Part shown: positions 1 through 8,647 of the stretch, in pieces
Layout of the letters: each line of letters opens with the position of its first letter
How positions within the stretch are numbered: the stretch's first letter is position 1
Position numbers and translations under genes: made by a program
Assembly (NCBI RefSeq): GCF_027947595.1
Contig: NZ_CP116257.1
Location: 7,799,970 to 7,863,969 of the forward strand
Length of the DNA stretch: 64,000 nucleotides
Direction of reading: 5' to 3'
From: Streptomyces lienomycini
Lineage (GTDB): Bacteria > Actinomycetota > Actinomycetes > Streptomycetales > Streptomycetaceae
Notes under the pieces: model-generated
What the model was told of the DNA's origin: nothing
What the model saw: only the letters and a program-made list of their open reading frames with translations
Databases searched by the model: none

Positions 1-2739
1 GGGCGGCTTCGGCTCCCGCACGGGCTCCGGGGCGTCGAGCACCTCGTACACGCGCTCGGCGCTCCGGCGCACCCGTTGCCGGTACTGCACGGCGAGCGGC
101 AGCCCGAGTACGGCCTCGAACGCGGCCAGCGGGGTGAGGACGACGACGGCCACGGCCACACCGGCGAGTCGACCGTCGGCGACCGCCTGGGCCCCGACCA
201 GGGCGGCGCCCGCGACCGTCAGGCCGGAGACGAGCGCGGTGAGCCCGTCCCCCAGCGCGGTGGCGGTGGCGGCACGCGAGGCGATCTTGGTGAGCGTGCC
301 GTCGGCCCGCCGCGCCTCGGCGGCCCGCGCGGGCAGCGCACCGGCGACGGTCAGCTCGGCCGTGCCGGTGAGCAGATCCGTCACCCGGGTGGCGAGCACG
401 CCCCGGGCGGGGGCGAGCCGGTGCTCGGCCCGTCGTGCGACCGCTGCGGTGACCAGCGGAACACCGGCACCGGCGACCAGCAGACCGACCGCGAGCACCG
501 CGCCGGCCTCCGGCAGCAGCCAGGCCGTGAAGCCCACCGACGCGGCGGAGACGACCACCGCGTTGCCGGCGGGCAGCAGCCAACGAAGCCAGTAGTCCTG
601 CAAGGCGTCGACGTCGGCGACGAGCCGGGAGAGCAGGTCGCCGCGGCGGCTGCGGCGCAACCCCGCGGGAGCCAGCCGCTCCAGTCTCCGGTACACGGCG
701 ACCCTCGTGTCGGCCAGCATCCGCAGCACGGCGTCGTGCGACACCAGCCGCTCCGCGTAGCGGAACACGGCCCGTCCGATGCCGAAGGCGCGCGTCGCCG
801 TCACCGCCACCATCAGGTACAGCACCGGCGGCTGCTGGGAGGCTCGCGAGATGAGGTATCCGGAGGTGGCCATCAGGCCGACGGCGCTGCCGAGCGCCAG
901 GCTGCCGAGCAGAAGCGCGAGCCCCAGCCGCCCCCGCCGGGCGCCGGACATGGCACGGACCCGGGGCAGCACGCCTCGCCGGGCATCCGCCGCGGGTCCG
1001 GACGGCTCCGCCGCGGCGAAGGGTTCCGGAACAAGGGCGGCCGGGGCCGCCTCGGCGGTCCGGGCGCTCGGCAGTCCGGCGGTGCCGACTGATGCGGCGA
1101 CGGGCGTCGGCTCGTCCAGACGCACCACCCGGTCGGCCACTTCCAGCAGCGCCGGACGGTGCACCACCAGCAGTACCGTCCGGCCCTTCGCGAGCCTGCG
1201 CACGGCCGCCACGACCTCGGCCTCCGTGGCCCCGTCCAGGGCCGCCGTCGGCTCGTCGAGCAGCAGCACCGGCCGGTCGGCGAGAAACGCCCGGGCGAGT
1301 GCGAGCCGCTGCCGCTGCCCCGCGGAGAGGCCGGTCCCGTCCTCTCCGAGCACGGTCGCCGTGCCCTCGGGCAGTACGTCCACGAACTCCAGGGCGCCCG
1401 CGTCCCGCAGCGCCCTCCGTACGGCCGCGTCATCGGCGTGGGGACTGGCCAGCCGTACGTTCTCCGCGATCGTGCCGGCGTACAGGTGCGGGTGCTGCGG
1501 TACCCAGGCGACATGGGCGTGCCACTGCGCCGGGTCCAGCGAGGAGAGGTCGGCCGACCCGACCCGGACGCGTCCGCCGGCCGGGGGTACGAAGCCGAGG
1601 AGGGTGTGGAGCAGCGTCGACTTGCCCGCTCCGCTCGGGCCGACGAGGGCGACCGTCTCCCCGGACTCGACCGTGAAGCTCACGTCCGTGACGGCGTCCG
1701 TGGCGCGTCCGGGGTAGCGGACCGTCACGCCCTCGAAGGCCAGGGCCCCGTCCGCCGGGACCGGGTCGGTCCCGGACGCCGGTACGGGACGCTCCAGCAC
1801 CGAGAAGATGTCCTCGGCGGCGGCGAGGCCCTCGGCGGCCGCGTGGTACTGCGCTCCCACCTGCCGCAGGGGCAGATACGCCTCCGGCGCCAGGACGAGG
1901 ACCACCAGACCGTCGTACAGCGCCATGTCACCGTGGACGAGACGCATGCCGATGGTGACGGCGACGAGCGCCACGGACAGCGTGGCGAGCAGTTCCAGCG
2001 CGAAGGACGACAGGAAGGCGATCCGCAGGGTCCTCATGGTCGCCTGTCGGTACTCGCCGGTGATGCGCTTGATCGACTCGGCCTGCGCCTTGGCCCGGCC
2101 GAAGACCTTCAGCGTCGGCAGCCCCGCGACCACGTCCAGGAAATGTCCGGACAGCCGGGACAGCAACCGCCACTGCCGGTCCATCCGGGACTGGGTGGCC
2201 CAGCCGATCAGCATCATGAAGATCGGGATGAGGGGCAGGGTGCCGACGATGATGGCAGCCGATACCCAGTCCTCGGTGACGACACGGGCCAGTACCGCCA
2301 CGGGCACGACCACCGCGAGGCCCAACTGCGGCAGGTAGCGCGAGAAGTAGTCGTCGAGGGCGTCGATTCCCCGGGTGGCCAGAGCGACCAGCGACCCGGT
2401 GCGCTGCCCAGTCAGCCAGCCGGGTCCGAGCGCGGTGGCACGCTCCAGCAGCCGGCCCCGCAGCTCGGACTTCACCGCCGCGCTCGCCCGGTGTGCGGCC
2501 AGCTCGGTGAGCCAGCCCACCAGCGCGCGTCCACAGGCAACGGCCACCAGCAACAGGAGGGGCGTGCGGAGCCCTGCGGCGGTCGTGTCGTGCTGGAACG
2601 CTCCGACGACCACCTCGGCGATCAGCATCGCCTGGGCGACGAGCAGTCCTGCCCCGACGGCGCCCAGGGCGACCACGGCTGCCAGGAAGAACCTGGTGGC
2701 GCGGGCGTACCGCAGAAGACGTGGATCGATGGGTTTCAC
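1..2739 (-). CDS. cydCD: CydCD fused ABC exporter, C-terminal part cut by window edge
   Basis: This is the thiol/heme-handling ABC exporter needed to assemble cytochrome bd, here a single CydD-CydC fusion. It is open to the window edge, with 913 codons visible. The CydD-like membrane half covers about residues 1-330. The first ATPase follows: Walker A GPSGAGKST near residue 365, signature LSAGQ near 470, then Walker B LLLDEPTAALD. A proline/alanine-rich linker leads into the CydC membrane half, and the second ATPase lies outside. The GTG start at 2739 has AAGGAGG at 2750-2756, ten bases away. It is the last gene of cydA-cydB-cydCD. The start codon lies inside a perfect parS site. Confidence 0.95.
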   Translation of the reverse strand, partial: MKPIDPRLLRYARATRFFLAAVVALGAVGAGLLVAQAMLIAEVVVGAFQHDTTAAGLRTPLLLLVAVACGRALVGWLTELAAHRASAAVKSELRGRLLERATALGPGWLTGQRTGSLVALATRGIDALDDYFSRYLPQLGLAVVVPVAVLARVVTEDWVSAAIIVGTLPLIPIFMMLIGWATQSRMDRQWRLLSRLSGHFLDVVAGLPTLKVFGRAKAQAESIKRITGEYRQATMRTLRIAFLSSFALELLATLSVALVAVTIGMRLVHGDMALYDGLVVLVLAPEAYLPLRQVGAQYHAAAEGLAAAEDIFSVLERPVPASGTDPVPADGALAFEGVTVRYPGRATDAVTDVSFTVESGETVALVGPSGAGKSTLLHTLLGFVPPAGGRVRVGSADLSSLDPAQWHAHVAWVPQHPHLYAGTIAENVRLASPHADDAAVRRALRDAGALEFVDVLPEGTATVLGEDGTGLSAGQRQRLALARAFLADRPVLLLDEPTAALDGATEAEVVAAVRRLAKGRTVLLVVHRPALLEVADRVVRLDEPTPVAASVGTAGLPSARTAEAAPAALVPEPFAAAEPSGPAADARRGVLPRVRAMSGARRGRLGLALLLGSLALGSAVGLMATSGYLISRASQQPPVLYLMVAVTATRAFGIGRAVFRYAERLVSHDAVLRMLADTRVAVYRRLERLAPAGLRRSRRGDLLSRLVADVDALQDYWLRWLLPAGNAVVVSAASVGFTAWLLPEAGAVLAVGLLVAGAGVPLVTAAVARRAEHRLAPARGVLATRVTDLLTGTAELTVAGALPARAAEARRADGTLTKIASRAATATALGDGLTALVSGLTVAGAALVGAQAVADGRLAGVAVAVVVLTPLAAFEAVLGLPLAVQYRQRVRRSAERVYEVLDAPEPVREPKPP

Positions 2740-2746
2740 GTGAAAC
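2733..2746. other. parS: parS site covering the cydCD start codon
   Basis: Perfect GTTTCACGTGAAAC palindrome, the Streptomyces ParB-binding consensus. Bases 2737-2739 are the GTG start of cydCD, and the site fills most of the gap between the ribosome-binding site and the start. Confidence 0.95.
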
Positions 2747-2757
2747 AGGCCTCCTTG

Positions 2758-2805
2758 CCGAGGGGGTGCGTTTCCCTGCGTTTCACGTGAAACGCACCCC
2801 CTCGG
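2758..2805. terminator. Hairpin between cydB and cydCD with parS at its tip
   Basis: A perfect 16-bp stem (2758-2773 with 2790-2805) lies between cydB and cydCD, just after the cydB stop. The 16-nt loop holds part of a parS site. It could act as a partial terminator or as an mRNA stabiliser within the operon. Confidence 0.7.
2780..2793. other. parS: parS site in cydB-cydCD gap
   Basis: Perfect GTTTCACGTGAAAC, extended by one matching base pair on each side. It is 33 bp from the next parS, so two ParB sites sit in the 68-bp gap between cydB and cydCD. Confidence 0.95.
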
Positions 2806-2807
2806 AC

Positions 2808-3812
2808 TCAGTGCGCGGCGTCGGCGAGGTGCTGGGTGCCGATGCGCTTGCGGAACACCCAGTACGTCCAGCCCTGGTAGAGCAGGACGACGGGCGTGGC
2901 GATCACGGCCAGCCAGGTCATGATCTTCAGCGTGTAGGCACTGGACGAGGCGTTGGTGACGGTGAGGCTCCAGTCCGCGTTCAGCGTGGAGGGCATGACG
3001 TTCGGGAAGAGCGTCAGGAACAGCATCGCCACGGCGGCCACGATGGTGACGCCGGACAGGGCGAACGACCAGCCCTCACGCCCGGCCTGGTTGGCCATCA
3101 GCGCGGCGACGAGAGCGGCGACGGCCACCACGAGGGCGACCAGGCTCTTGGCGTCCCCACTGTGGGCCTGCGTCCAGACCAGGAAGGCCAGGGCCAGCAC
3201 GGCCGTGACCAGCCCGACCCGCAGCGCCAGCTTCCGCGCCCGCTCACGGATCTCACCGACGGTCTTGAGCGCCGTGAACACCGTCCCGTGGAAGGTGAAC
3301 AGTGTCAGCGTCACCAGGCCGCCGAGGAGGGCGTACGGGTTGAGCAGGTCCCAGACGGAACCGACGTACTCCAGATCCCGGTCGATCTCCACGCCGTGGA
3401 CGATGTTGCCGAAGGCCACGCCCCAGAGGAACGCGGGGATCAGCGAGGTCCAGAAGATCGCCGTCTCCCAGTTGCGCTGCCACTTCTCCTCGGGCCGCTT
3501 CACCCGGTACTCGAAGGCGACGCCCCGGACGATCAGACAGACCAGGATGACCAGCAGGGGAAGGTAGAACCCGGAGAAGAGCGTGGCGTACCACTCCGGG
3601 AAGGCGGCGAAGGTGGCGCCGCCGGCCGTGAGCAGCCACACCTCGTTGCCGTCCCACACGGGGCCGATGGTGTTGATCAGCACCCGCTTCTCGGCCCGGT
3701 CCCGGGCGAGCAGCTTGGTGAGTACACCCACCCCGAAGTCGAAGCCCTCCAGGAAGAAGTAGCCGGTCCACAGGACGGCGATCAGAACGAACCAGACGTC
3801 GTGCAGTTCCAT
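2808..3812 (-). CDS. cydB: Cytochrome bd oxidase subunit II
   Basis: Subunit II of the bd-type menaquinol oxidase, an integral membrane protein of 334 residues, the usual size. The N-terminus (WFVLIAVLWTGYFFLEGFDFGVG) and GPVWDGNEVWLLTAGGA are typical of CydB. About eight or nine hydrophobic segments are visible. It starts 20 bp after cydA stops, with GAGGGAG about 11 bases upstream, and should be co-transcribed with cydA. The Rex site upstream of cydA implies induction at high NADH/NAD+, that is, at low oxygen. Confidence 0.97.
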   Translation of the reverse strand: MELHDVWFVLIAVLWTGYFFLEGFDFGVGVLTKLLARDRAEKRVLINTIGPVWDGNEVWLLTAGGATFAAFPEWYATLFSGFYLPLLVILVCLIVRGVAFEYRVKRPEEKWQRNWETAIFWTSLIPAFLWGVAFGNIVHGVEIDRDLEYVGSVWDLLNPYALLGGLVTLTLFTFHGTVFTALKTVGEIRERARKLALRVGLVTAVLALAFLVWTQAHSGDAKSLVALVVAVAALVAALMANQAGREGWSFALSGVTIVAAVAMLFLTLFPNVMPSTLNADWSLTVTNASSSAYTLKIMTWLAVIATPVVLLYQGWTYWVFRKRIGTQHLADAAH

Positions 3813-3832
3813 GACTGTGCAGCTCCCTCGGC

Positions 3833-5338
3833 CTAGTACGAGAAGGCCATCGGCTTGTCGGCGTCACGGAGATCGCCGCCGATCTTCGTGGGCGGATTGA
3901 GGTCGTCCTCGGTCAGCTCGGGCGGACCCGCCTTGACGTACTTCGCCAGGAGCTTGACCTCGATGACGGCCAGGACGGCGTACAGCAGCGTGAAGACGGA
4001 CATCGAGATGATGACCTCGGCGGTGGAGACGCCGGGGGAGACCGCGTCCCGGGTCTGCATCACGCCGTAGACCACCCAGGGCTGCCGGCCCATCTCCGTG
4101 AAGATCCAGCCCCAGGAGTTGGCGATCAACGGGAACGCCATCGTCCACAGCGCCAGCAGCCAGTACATCCGGGAGAGCTTCGCCCCGAGCGGCTTCTTCA
4201 GCAGCACCAGGTGCGGGACCTCGTCCTCTCCGGTGCGCAGGGCCGGTGGCAGCAGGAACCGCTTCCGCGTCAGCCACAGGCCCAGCAGACCGAGGGAGAA
4301 GGACGCCATGCCGAAGCCGATCATCCAGCGGAAGCCCCAGTAGGCGACGGGGACGATGGGCTTGTAGTCACCGGGCCCGAACTGCTCCTGGAGGGCCTTG
4401 TTGGTGTCGTTGATGCCGGGCACGTAGGACTCGAAGTCGCTGTGTGCGAGGAAGGACAGCAGGCCGGGGATCTCCAGCGCGACCTTGTTGTGCCCCTCGT
4501 CGACGTCTCCGTACGCGAAGACGGAGAAGGGTGCCGGCTCCTCGCCGTCCCAGAGGGCCTCGGCGGCTGCCATCTTCATCGGCTGCTGCTCGTACATGAC
4601 CTTGCCGAGGGTGTCGCCGCTGACCGCGGTGAGCAGGCCGCCGACCGCCAGGGTCACCAGTCCGAGCCGGAGCGAGGTCCGCATCACCGGGATGTGCTTC
4701 TTGCGCATCAGGTGGAAGGCGGCGATGCCGACCATGAAGGCGCCGCCCGTGAGGAAGGCCGCGGAGAAGCTGTGGAAGACCTGGTTGAGGGTGGTGTTCT
4801 GGGTGAGGACCTGCCAGAAGTCGGTGAGTTCGGCGCGGCCCTTCTCCTCGTTGATCCGGTAGCCGACGGGGTGCTGCATCCAGGAGTTGGCGGCGAGGAT
4901 GAAGTACGCCGACAGCAGGGTGCCGATCGAGACCATCCAGATGCAGGCCAGGTGGATCTTCTTGGGGAGCTTGTCCCAGCCGAAGATCCACAGGCCGATG
5001 AAGGTGGACTCGAAGAAGAAGGCGATCAGCGCCTCGAAGGCGAGGGGGGCACCGAAGACATCACCGACGAAGCGGGAGTAGTCGGACCAGTTCATGCCGA
5101 ACTGGAACTCCTGCACGATGCCGGTGACGACACCCATCGCGATGTTGATCAGGAAGAGCTTGCCCCAGAACTTGGTCGCCCTGAGGTACTTCTCCTTCTC
5201 CGTGCGGACCCAGGCGGTCTGCAGTCCGGCCGTGAGGGCGGCCAGCGAGATCGTCAGCGGGACGAACAGGAAGTGGTAGACGGTCGTGATGCCGAACTGC
5301 CATCGCGCCAGCGTCTCCGGCGCCAGAGCCAGATCCAC
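3833..5338 (-). CDS. cydA: Cytochrome bd oxidase subunit I
   Basis: The heme-bearing subunit of cytochrome bd, oxidising menaquinol and reducing oxygen at the membrane. The GTG start at 5338 gives 501 residues and follows a GAGGAGAG ribosome-binding site by about 7 bases. An upstream in-frame ATG (5407) would add an atypical N-terminus. The text begins MDLALAPETLARWQFG, and His22 corresponds to the conserved heme ligand near the N-terminus. First gene of cydA-cydB-cydCD. A perfect Rex operator lies about 95 bp upstream. Confidence 0.97.
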   Translation of the reverse strand: MDLALAPETLARWQFGITTVYHFLFVPLTISLAALTAGLQTAWVRTEKEKYLRATKFWGKLFLINIAMGVVTGIVQEFQFGMNWSDYSRFVGDVFGAPLAFEALIAFFFESTFIGLWIFGWDKLPKKIHLACIWMVSIGTLLSAYFILAANSWMQHPVGYRINEEKGRAELTDFWQVLTQNTTLNQVFHSFSAAFLTGGAFMVGIAAFHLMRKKHIPVMRTSLRLGLVTLAVGGLLTAVSGDTLGKVMYEQQPMKMAAAEALWDGEEPAPFSVFAYGDVDEGHNKVALEIPGLLSFLAHSDFESYVPGINDTNKALQEQFGPGDYKPIVPVAYWGFRWMIGFGMASFSLGLLGLWLTRKRFLLPPALRTGEDEVPHLVLLKKPLGAKLSRMYWLLALWTMAFPLIANSWGWIFTEMGRQPWVVYGVMQTRDAVSPGVSTAEVIISMSVFTLLYAVLAVIEVKLLAKYVKAGPPELTEDDLNPPTKIGGDLRDADKPMAFSY

Positions 5339-5430
5339 GTCGTCACTCTCCTCACATCGCCACACCACCGTCGTCAGCGGCAGTTTGAGCGCGTCTGTCA
5401 CACCCAATGCGGGCGCAATCGGGACACGCT

Positions 5431-5446
5431 TGTGAACGCGTTCACA
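5431..5446. promoter_or_regulatory. Rex operator upstream of cydA
   Basis: TGTGAACGCGTTCACA is a perfect 16-bp palindrome matching the operator of the NADH-sensing repressor Rex, known in S. coelicolor to control cydABCD. A second half-site (TTCACA followed by TTCACAA) adjoins it. A candidate -10 (CATAAT on the minus strand, 5457-5462) would place the operator at or just after the transcription start. Confidence 0.92.
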
Positions 5447-5576
5447 TTCACAAGCAATTATGACCTACTGCTTTTCGACACCGGAAGGGGGGTCCCCTGT
5501 GACGTCAACCCCTTGGCGGGGACCTGCACACGTGGTCGACCGGGTGCTCCGGCCCCGCGCGCCGCGGGCATGACGA

Positions 5577-5608
5577 ACCCGCGGGGCGGCACCTGCCGCC
5601 CCGCGGGT
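5577..5608 (-). terminator. Terminator after the hisC-like gene
   Basis: A perfect 14-bp G+C stem (5577-5590 with 5595-5608) with a 4-nt loop, 22 bp past the stop of the aminotransferase gene. Beyond it, up to cydA, only the Rex region is recognised. Confidence 0.85.
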
Positions 5609-5630
5609 CGTTCTTCTCAGGCAGTGAGGT

Positions 5631-6710
5631 CTACAGCTCCTTGCGGAACTCTTCCGACACCTTCAGGAAGATGTCGTTCGCCTCGCTCTCGCCGACCGTC
5701 ACCCGCACCCCCTCGCCCGCGAAGGGCCGGACGACGACGCCGGCCTGCTCGCACGCGTTCGCGAACGCGACCGTGTGCTCCCCCAGCCGCAGCCAGACGA
5801 AGTTGGCCTGCGTGTCCGGCACCGTCCAGCCCTGGGCGCGCAACGCGTCGACCACGCGCGTGCGCTCGCACACGAGCGAGCCGACCCGGCCGATCAGCTC
5901 GTCCTCGGCACGCAGCGAGGCGATCGCCGCCTCCTGCGCAATCTGGCTGACCCCGAACGGCACCGCGGTCTTGCGCAGCGCCGCGGCCACCGGCTCGTGC
6001 GCGATCGCGAACCCCACCCGCAGTCCCGCCAGGCCGTAGGCCTTGGAGAAGGTGCGCAGGACGCAGACGTTGGGCCGCTGACGGTAGAACTCGACGCCGT
6101 CCGGGACCTCGGCGTCGCGGATGAACTCGCGGTAGGCCTCGTCCAGGACCACCAGCACATCGGTCGGCACCCGGTCGAGGAACCGTTCCAGCTCGGCCCG
6201 GCGCACCACCGTTCCCGTCGGGTTGTTGGGGTTGCAGACGAAGATCAGCCGGGTCCGGTCGGTGATCGCGTCCGCCATCGCGTCCAGGTCGTGCACGTCC
6301 CCGGGCGTCAGCGGCACCTGTACGGAGGTCGCGCCGCTGATCTGCGTGATGATCGGGTATGCCTCGAAGGAGCGCCAGGCGTAGATCACCTCGTCGCCGG
6401 GGCCCGAGGTCGCCTGGATCAGCTGCTGGGCCACACCGACCGACCCGGTGCCGGTGGCCAGGTGGGAGAGGGGCACGCCGAAGCGGTCCGACAACTCGGC
6501 CATCAGCGAAGCGCAGGACATGTCCGGGTACCGGTTGAACGAGGCGGCGGCGGACGTCACCGTCTCCATCACGCCCGGCAGGGGCGGATAGGGGTTCTCG
6601 TTGGAGGACAGCTTGTAGGCCACCGGGCCGTCGGCCGCGGCGGGCTTGCCCGGCTTGTAGGTGGGAATCCCCTCCAGCTCGGCGCGCAGCTTGGGGCTCT
6701 TCTCGCTCAC
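5631..6710 (-). CDS. hisC: Histidinol-phosphate / aromatic aminotransferase
   Basis: A fold-type I PLP aminotransferase of 359 residues. Visible features are SSNENPYPP near the N-terminus, NPNNPTG (160-166), DEAYREF (190-196) and the PLP lysine in FSKAYGLAG (Lys223). The closest known groups are HisC and the HisC-like aromatic aminotransferases (Pat). It stands outside any his operon, and Streptomyces carry a separate hisC in the his cluster, so an aromatic amino acid role is plausible. It is a single gene with its own terminator. The start has an AGGAGGA site nearby. Confidence 0.9.
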   Translation of the reverse strand: MSEKSPKLRAELEGIPTYKPGKPAAADGPVAYKLSSNENPYPPLPGVMETVTSAAASFNRYPDMSCASLMAELSDRFGVPLSHLATGTGSVGVAQQLIQATSGPGDEVIYAWRSFEAYPIITQISGATSVQVPLTPGDVHDLDAMADAITDRTRLIFVCNPNNPTGTVVRRAELERFLDRVPTDVLVVLDEAYREFIRDAEVPDGVEFYRQRPNVCVLRTFSKAYGLAGLRVGFAIAHEPVAAALRKTAVPFGVSQIAQEAAIASLRAEDELIGRVGSLVCERTRVVDALRAQGWTVPDTQANFVWLRLGEHTVAFANACEQAGVVVRPFAGEGVRVTVGESEANDIFLKVSEEFRKEL

Positions 6711-7112
6711 CGCAGTCCTCCTCGTGACTCACCACCGGCATTCAATACTTCTCACCTTATGAGGATTGGCCTCTGCTGCGTATAGGTGGGACCAGACCTC
6801 GTCCGTCACACCGGCAACAGGGGCATCAGTGCACGAAGGCGCACGATTCGGGGGGCGCGCTGCACATATATCTATGCGCCGGTGGCTCGCGCCGTGGCGC
6901 GCATCCCTCGTGCAGGTGAGTTGAGACCTCTTCGCAACATCGGCCACTTGGCAGGCCCTCGCTGGTCGACACGTCAGGTATCGGCATGGTCAGCCCCAAC
7001 TGCCTGACATTCCATGGCTGTTCCCTGTTAATGATCATGCAGAAACGTGACTGTCAACGCGTGCATATGCGTCCGCCCTACCCCACCCCATGAGCCCTAC
7101 TATCGGCTCGCC
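6711..7112. other. 402-bp gap between divergent aminotransferase and LacI-type gene
   Basis: No convincing gene. It is less G+C-rich than its neighbours and must hold divergent promoters. Near the LacI-type gene are two small palindromes, ACGCGT and GCATATGC, close together at about 7056-7069. These could be an autoregulatory operator. TACTAT at 7098-7103 is a -10 candidate for the regulator. Confidence 0.5.
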
Positions 7113-8225
7113 ATGACAGCAGCAGGGAAGCACCAGGTGAGCCGCGCGGAAACCTCACGTCGAGGCAGCCGGCCGGGCCGGGCGGGTATCAGGGACGTGG
7201 CCGCCGCCGCCGGAGTATCCATCACTACCGTCTCCGACGCCCTCAACGGCAAGGGCCGACTCCCGGACGCCACCCGGCGCCATGTGCGCGAGGTGGCCGA
7301 CCGACTGGGCTACCGGCCCTCGGCCGCCGCCCGCACGCTCCGCACCGGCAAGTCCGGACTGATCGGCCTGACCGTGACGACGTACGGGGATGAACCTTTC
7401 ACCTTCACCGAGTTCGCGTACTTCGCCGAGATGGCGCGCGCCGCCACGTCCGCCGCGCTCGCACGCGGCTACGCCCTCGTCATCCTCCCGGCGACCTCCC
7501 GTCACGACGTGTGGTCCAACGTCGCGCTCGACGGCACGGTCGTCATCGACCCCTCGGACCACGATCCGGTCGTCAGCGAGTTGGTACGCCAGGGCTTACC
7601 CGTCGTCTCCGACGGCCGCCCCGCCGGTTCGCTCCCCGTCACCGCCTGGGTCGACAACGACCACGAGGCCGCCGTACTCGGCATCCTCGACCACCTCGCC
7701 GACGCGGGCGCCCGCAGGATCGGCCTGCTCACCGGCACCACCACCGACACGTACACCCGTCTGTCGACCACGGCCTACCTGCGCTGGTGCGAGCGCGTCG
7801 GCCAGGATCCGGTCTACGAGGCCTATCCCGCGCACGACCCGTGCGCCGGCGCGGTCGCCGCCGACCGGCTGCTCGCCCGCCCCGACCGGCCCGACGCCGT
7901 CTACGGCCTGTTCGACCCGAACGGCACCGACCTGCTCGCCGCCGCCCGCCGTTACGGGCTGCGCGTCCCCGAGGACCTGCTGCTGGTCTGCTGCAGCGAG
8001 TCCACCGTGTACGCGAGCACCGAGCCGCCGATCACCACCCTGTCGCTGAAGCCGCGCCGCATCGGCACCGCCGTGATCCAGGTCCTCATCGACGCGATCG
8101 AGGGGCTCCACACCGACCGGCCGGTCGAGCAGGTCATACCGACCGAACTGATCGTGCGTACGTCGTCGCAGCGCCGCCCGCCGCGTACGACGGTCAGCCC
8201 GCCGCGGTCTCCCGAGGGCACCTAG
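7113..8225 (+). CDS. LacI/GalR-family transcriptional regulator
   Basis: The N-terminal helix-turn-helix reads IRDVAAAAGVSITTVSDALNG, followed by the hinge YRPSAAARTLRTGKSGLIGL and a periplasmic-binding-protein-like effector domain. With the ATG at 7113 it has 370 residues. A GTG at 7138 with AGGGAAG upstream is an alternative. The distance from TACTAT (7098-7103) to this ATG suggests leaderless mRNA. No sugar operon is adjacent, so the effector cannot be guessed. A strong palindrome follows at 8285. Confidence 0.88.
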   Translation: MTAAGKHQVSRAETSRRGSRPGRAGIRDVAAAAGVSITTVSDALNGKGRLPDATRRHVREVADRLGYRPSAAARTLRTGKSGLIGLTVTTYGDEPFTFTEFAYFAEMARAATSAALARGYALVILPATSRHDVWSNVALDGTVVIDPSDHDPVVSELVRQGLPVVSDGRPAGSLPVTAWVDNDHEAAVLGILDHLADAGARRIGLLTGTTTDTYTRLSTTAYLRWCERVGQDPVYEAYPAHDPCAGAVAADRLLARPDRPDAVYGLFDPNGTDLLAAARRYGLRVPEDLLLVCCSESTVYASTEPPITTLSLKPRRIGTAVIQVLIDAIEGLHTDRPVEQVIPTELIVRTSSQRRPPRTTVSPPRSPEGT

Positions 8226-8647
8226 GGACTTGGCCGACGCGCCCCCGGAAACGCGCGACGTGTACGCGGGGGCGAGGGCGAGCACGCCGGGGGCGCGCGC
8301 CCCCGGCGCGAACGGAGAGCTCGGAAGGCCGACGAGGACCGCATCCGTACGTCCGGGGGCGATCCGGAGCCCGGTCGGCGTGCGCCGAGCCGTGGCCCGA
8401 GCACGTTTGGGGTGCGGCGCAAGCCCATTCGAGGTGCGGCCGGTGCGCTTCGGGCCACAGTCGCGGACGGGTCAAGACGGGTCCAACCGGGGCGAAAGCC
8501 GCGGCGAACCGGAGTCCTGTTCTGATTCACCACCCCTGGGTCATCACACAGCGCGATCCGCATTCCTATGATGGGCCCACACACCGCGGGCCGCTGCGAC
8601 CAGGCAGTCCGAAGCGGTGCAGATGCGGCGCGATGGTGGAGGGGTCG
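8226..8647. other. Gap before the phosphatase gene
   Basis: About 420 bp with no supported gene; reading frames here have no recognisable protein. It holds a terminator palindrome (8285-8308) and a -10 candidate TATGAT at 8567-8572 for the phosphatase gene. Confidence 0.5.
8285..8308 (+). terminator. Terminator after the LacI-type regulator
   Basis: Perfect 24-bp G+C palindrome about 60 bp after the regulator's stop codon. There is no T-run, which is normal for Streptomyces. Confidence 0.65.

Noticed and set aside
6711..7112. Possible tRNA or small RNA in the hisC-LacI gap
   Set aside because: No T-loop GTTCGA motif or cloverleaf pairing was found; a covariance scan would settle it.
8230..8571. 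A 113-codon plus-strand frame in the gap before the phosphatase
   Set aside because: Contains the terminator palindrome and has no ribosome-binding site or family resemblance.
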